A DNA stretch of 8,219 nt from Lysinibacillus sp. (lineage in GTDB: Bacteria > Bacillota > Bacilli > Bacillales_A > Planococcaceae): assembly GCA_012735355.1 (NCBI GenBank), contig JAAYHP010000523.1, forward strand, positions 1-8,219, read 5' to 3'. The first letter of the stretch is position 1. Each line of letters begins with the position of its first letter. Made by a program: the position numbers and the translations under genes. The notes below the pieces were generated by a model that saw only the letters and a program-made list of their open reading frames with translations, was not told the DNA's origin and searched no databases. Below are positions 5,708 through 8,219 of this stretch, piece after piece.

Positions 5708-6967
5708 ATGGAAGTTGCTGATAACAGTTTTACTGTTGAAAGCATTTTAAAAGCTTATCATCAATTAAAGGATGTTGTGTTACATACGCCTTTACAAAAA
5801 AATGAATATTTATCAGAAAAATATGGAGCCAATATTTATTTAAAACGGGAAGATTTGCAGTCTGTCCGTTCCTTTAAATTGCGCGGAGCCTATCATAAAA
5901 TTAAAAAGATTGAAGAGCAAGCTCGAGAACGAGGCGTTGTTTGCGTAAGCGCAGGTAATCACGCGCAAGGTGTCGCTTATTCATGCGCACATTTAAATAT
6001 TAAAGGTACGATTTTCATGCCATTAACGACACCAAAACAAAAGGTTAACCAAGTTCGCATGTTTGGCCGCAATAATATCGAAATTGTGTTAACCGGAGAT
6101 ACTTTTGATGATTCCGCTGCTGCGGCATTAGATTTTTGCGAAGAGCATGATATGATTTTTATCCACCCTTTTGATGATTTTGATATCATCGCTGGCCAAG
6201 GTTCTGTCGGAGTGGAAATTTTAAACGATATCGAAGAGCCACTTGATTACGTTTTCGGAGGTATTGGCGGCGGCGGTTTAATGAGCGGCGTTGCTGCTTA
6301 CGTTAAAAATATTTCACCTCATACGAAAGTAATTGGCGTTGAACCATTGGGTGCAGCAAGTATGAAAGCAGCCTTTGACAATGATGGTCCTGTGACTTTG
6401 GAAAAAATTGATAAATTTTGCGATGGCACAGCTGTTCAATGTGTTGGTCAAAATACGTATGAAATTTGCCGCAAATATTTAGATGATATTGCCATCGTCC
6501 CAGAAGGTAAAGTAAGTACGACAATTCTTGATTTATACAATAAACATGCGATTGTCGCTGAGCCGTCTGGTGCTTTGCCTGTTGCTGCAATTGATTTATA
6601 TGCCGATGAAATTAAAGGTAAAACGGTTGTTGCAATCGTGACTGGCGGAAACAATGATATTAGCCGCATGCAAGAGATTAAAGAAAAGTCTTTATTATAT
6701 GAAGGGTTGCTTTATTACTTTATCGTCAACTTCCCTCAACGGGCTGGAGCTTTACGACAGTTTTTAACGGTCGTTCTCGGCCCTAATGATGATATTACTC
6801 GCTTCGAATATACGAAGAAAAACAATAAAGAAGAAGGTCCTGCGCTAGTCGGCATCGAGGTGAGTAGGCCAGAAGATTACGAAGGCTTAATTGATCGCAT
6901 GCGCGTGAACGGTTTTGAGTTTAAAGAAGTAAATAAAGATAGCACTTTATTTGGGTTGTTGATTTAA
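5708..6967 (+). CDS. ilvA: Threonine deaminase (threonine ammonia-lyase), short Bacillus type
   Basis: It converts L-threonine to 2-oxobutanoate and ammonia, the committed step of isoleucine synthesis, using PLP. The 419-residue length fits the Bacillus-type IlvA with one C-terminal ACT-like domain, shorter than the two-ACT E. coli enzyme. The catalytic domain (about 10-325) shows RSFKLRGA (54-61) with the PLP lysine Lys57, SAGNHAQG (81-88), the phosphate-binding loop GGIGGGGL (184-191), EPSGAL (285-290) and TGGNND (312-317). The ACT-like domain (about 330-419) begins GLLYYFIVNFPQRAGALRQF and ends TLFGLLI; in this family it mediates isoleucine feedback. The ATG has GGAGGT ten bases upstream. 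It is a single-gene unit here, with its own promoter and terminator, outside any ilv-leu operon. A catabolic TdcB-type dehydratase is unlikely given the regulatory domain. Confidence 0.95.
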   Translation: MEVADNSFTVESILKAYHQLKDVVLHTPLQKNEYLSEKYGANIYLKREDLQSVRSFKLRGAYHKIKKIEEQARERGVVCVSAGNHAQGVAYSCAHLNIKGTIFMPLTTPKQKVNQVRMFGRNNIEIVLTGDTFDDSAAAALDFCEEHDMIFIHPFDDFDIIAGQGSVGVEILNDIEEPLDYVFGGIGGGGLMSGVAAYVKNISPHTKVIGVEPLGAASMKAAFDNDGPVTLEKIDKFCDGTAVQCVGQNTYEICRKYLDDIAIVPEGKVSTTILDLYNKHAIVAEPSGALPVAAIDLYADEIKGKTVVAIVTGGNNDISRMQEIKEKSLLYEGLLYYFIVNFPQRAGALRQFLTVVLGPNDDITRFEYTKKNNKEEGPALVGIEVSRPEDYEGLIDRMRVNGFEFKEVNKDSTLFGLLI

Positions 6968-6976
6968 GATCATTTT

Positions 6977-7008
6977 CCCCTAGGCGATTTTTGCCTTGGG
7001 GTTTTTTT
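6977..7008 (+). terminator. Rho-independent terminator after ilvA
   Basis: CCCCTAGGC (6977-6985) pairs with GCCTTGGGG (6993-7001) around a seven-base loop, with one internal T-T mismatch. Seven T follow (7002-7008). No T-run follows on the other strand, so it does not obviously serve the convergent NERD gene. The end of the T-run and the next bases (TTTGTGGTT, 7006-7014) resemble the tail of a 21-bp repeat unit, so the array may begin here. Confidence 0.88.
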
Positions 7009-7014
7009 GTGGTT

Positions 7015-7159
7015 ATTGCCCTAATTTGTGGCAATATTGACCTAATTTGTGAAATTATTGCCCTATTTTGTGACGATATTGCCTCCTTTTGTGAAATTAT
7101 TGCCCTCTCTTGTATTTATTGCCCCAAATTGTGGCGATATTGACCTATTTTAATATATC
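7015..7159. repeat. Degenerate 21-bp tandem repeat array, about seven units
   Basis: Units start at 7015, 7036, 7057, 7078, 7099, 7118 and 7139. All are 21 bp except the fifth, which is 19. Each begins ATTG, mostly ATTGCC, and units one to six share TTGT at positions 12-15. Tails are of two kinds: GGCAAT/GACGAT/GGCGAT in units 1, 3 and 6, and GAAATT in units 2 and 4, so there may be a 42-bp higher-order period. Where a unit with the first kind of tail meets the next unit, the junction approaches the palindrome GGCAAT-ATTGCC (7030-7041, 7072-7083, 7133-7144). Unit 7 is decayed and contains the stop codon of the NERD gene. The array fills the space between two convergent genes. It has no unique spacers, so it is not CRISPR. 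Confidence 0.85.
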
Positions 7160-8098
7160 TTTAGGAATCATGTATATACGGCCTCTGCTTTCTCCAATAG
7201 GTTCTAACGGAAGTTTTACAATTAATTTATAGGCTGTTTTTTTCGGGATATTGAAAAACTTACTAAATTCACTTTTAGTTATCCATGGTTTGAATAAAAG
7301 AGAGTAATCATGCAAAGATTCGATTAAAACATCTTTGCTATTAAAATTACATTTTGGGCAAATAAAACGTCCACGTTTATAAAACATTGCAATCTTGTAG
7401 TTACACCGTTCACAGAGAGCTCCCTTCTTTAACTTCTCAATTTCTATATTAGGGCGCCATTCCTTTTTGATTCGCTTACTCAATAAATGCTCAGCTATCT
7501 CCTTCATTTGCTGTAGGTTAATTCTTTTTGGATATTGATGATAGAGCTCGTTTAATTTACTTTGCAACCCGCTTAAATGAAACACTGATATATGTTTTGG
7601 AACTGAGCCGATGATGGTCGTGTCGTCTGTAATAACAATTGAATAAAGAAGAGGTATAGTAATTTTTAATTCTGATAAAATTTGCTTTAGAAAGCGAATG
7701 TGCCTTTCAGCTTGATCGATTGGATTGCGCATGCTTTCCAATGTGCCATCAAAGCGTGTTCGAACAAATTGATTTTTCTCCATTTGAAAATCAATTCGCC
7801 CAGTGATGTTTTTGATTTCTAATAGCCATAAAAAATGGGGACAAATAAACAAAGTATCGATTTGGTGAGAGTAGCCATGAATATTTTCAGTTTCAAAATT
7901 ATGAAGTAGATAATATTTCGAAGGCACTGATAATTCTTGCCATTCTCGATCTGATTTCATTTCTCCTTCGTAGCCTTTCTTTATTTGTAAATAAATCTCT
8001 TCGTAATATTCATACACTTCTTCAGTTTGTGGTAGTCTTCGCAATAGTGCTTCCAACACTAAATGTTTCAACGATTTTTGACGTTCTAAAACTAACAA
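7145..8098 (-). CDS. NERD (nuclease-related) domain protein with zinc ribbon and C-terminal helical domain
   Basis: A 317-residue cytoplasmic protein. An N-terminal helical stretch (1-38) precedes a NERD domain of the PD-(D/E)XK nuclease superfamily (about 40-180). Candidate active-site residues are Glu46 in GYEGE, Asp81 in HQIDTLFI and Glu94/Lys96 in LLEIKN; NPIDQ (125-129) is the usual NERD follow-on motif. All are intact, so it may be an active nuclease. A zinc ribbon follows: Cys229, Cys232, Cys247 and Cys250. Residues 272-300 (KSEFSKFFNIPKKTAYKLIVKL region) look like a helix-turn-helix. It starts at TTG 8098, with AAAAGGAGG about seven bases upstream. It is convergent with ilvA, and its TAG stop lies in the last 21-bp repeat. 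No terminator of its own is visible. NERD proteins are common and little studied in Bacillaceae. A role in DNA processing or defence is possible but unproven. Confidence 0.9.
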   Translation of the reverse strand: MLVLERQKSLKHLVLEALLRRLPQTEEVYEYYEEIYLQIKKGYEGEMKSDREWQELSVPSKYYLLHNFETENIHGYSHQIDTLFICPHFLWLLEIKNITGRIDFQMEKNQFVRTRFDGTLESMRNPIDQAERHIRFLKQILSELKITIPLLYSIVITDDTTIIGSVPKHISVFHLSGLQSKLNELYHQYPKRINLQQMKEIAEHLLSKRIKKEWRPNIEIEKLKKGALCERCNYKIAMFYKRGRFICPKCNFNSKDVLIESLHDYSLLFKPWITKSEFSKFFNIPKKTAYKLIVKLPLEPIGESRGRIYMIPKDILK

Positions 8099-8121
8099 TC
8101 TCTCCCCTCCTTTTGGAACAT

Positions 8122-8149
8122 TTTATATAAAAGACTTTCAATTTATCAA
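8122..8149 (-). promoter_or_regulatory. Putative sigma-A promoter of the NERD gene
   Basis: On the minus strand TTGATA (8144-8149, 5/6 match to -35) is followed after 16 bases by TATAAA (8122-8127, 5/6 match to -10). Transcription would start near 8115, leaving a very short leader that just contains the ribosome binding site. The surrounding DNA (8115-8219) is very AT-rich and shows no other feature. Confidence 0.6.
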
Positions 8150-8219
8150 AATTCGAAAAATAAAATTTCCAACAAAAAATTAAATAAAAAATGAAGTTTG
8201 GTATGCTACCTTATATGAA

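Noticed and set aside
7009..7143. A plus-strand frame through the repeat array encodes a Cys- and Ile-rich heptad-like peptide (GTG start, about 44 residues).
   Set aside because: Because 21 is a multiple of three, an open frame through the units is expected. There is no ribosome binding site and the 19-bp unit shifts the register. It lies directly after the ilvA terminator.
7015..7159. CRISPR array
   Set aside because: Units are contiguous and diverged with no unique spacers, and no cas gene is present.
7015..7159. DnaA-box cluster or replication origin
   Set aside because: The minus-strand CACAAATT core matches only part of TTATNCACA, and no replication gene is nearby.
8191..8219. Possible start of a plus-strand gene (ATG AAG TTT) running off the right edge
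   Set aside because: Only nine codons are visible and there is no ribosome binding site in the AT-rich bases before it.

Overview
The window looks like chromosomal DNA of a low-GC Gram-positive bacterium of the family Bacillaceae. The evidence is the AT-rich composition, strong AGGAGG-type ribosome binding sites, TTG and GTG starts, intrinsic terminators after most transcription units, and a recognisable set of Bacillus genes (ung, ywdI, ywdK, pdxK, yojF-bshB2, ilvA). Bacillithiol synthesis (bshB2) also fits Bacillaceae. I cannot name the species. There is no rRNA, tRNA, CRISPR array or insertion sequence.

Layout. (1) 95-1737, minus strand: an operon of ung (uracil-DNA glycosylase), a small four-cysteine protein, ywdI and ywdK, ending in an intrinsic terminator. 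(2) 1738-1924: a divergent control region with a perfect 10-bp inverted repeat just upstream of a -10 box. (3) 1925-2812, plus strand: pdxK, a vitamin B6 kinase carrying the two cysteines of the CC-PLK subgroup, then a terminator. (4) 2829-3978, plus: yojF and bshB2 (bacillithiol deacetylase), with a promoter and a terminator. (5) 4038-5493, plus: a lone Gate-domain membrane protein of the YjiH family, with its own promoter and terminator. (6) 5587-7008, plus: ilvA (threonine deaminase) behind a near-consensus sigma-A promoter that contains a cre-like sequence. (7) 7015-7159: a degenerate 21-bp tandem repeat array between two convergent genes. (8) 7145-8149, minus: a NERD-domain protein with a zinc ribbon and a possible C-terminal helix-turn-helix. 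Its stop codon lies inside the last repeat.

How it fits together. Most of the window is ordinary housekeeping: DNA uracil repair, vitamin B6 salvage, low-molecular-weight thiol synthesis and isoleucine synthesis. PdxK makes PLP, the cofactor of IlvA, but nothing in the sequence shows that they are co-regulated. The accessory-looking part is the right end, where the repeat array and the NERD gene sit together. That pair is the best candidate for something not yet described. The inverted repeat upstream of pdxK is the next best lead.
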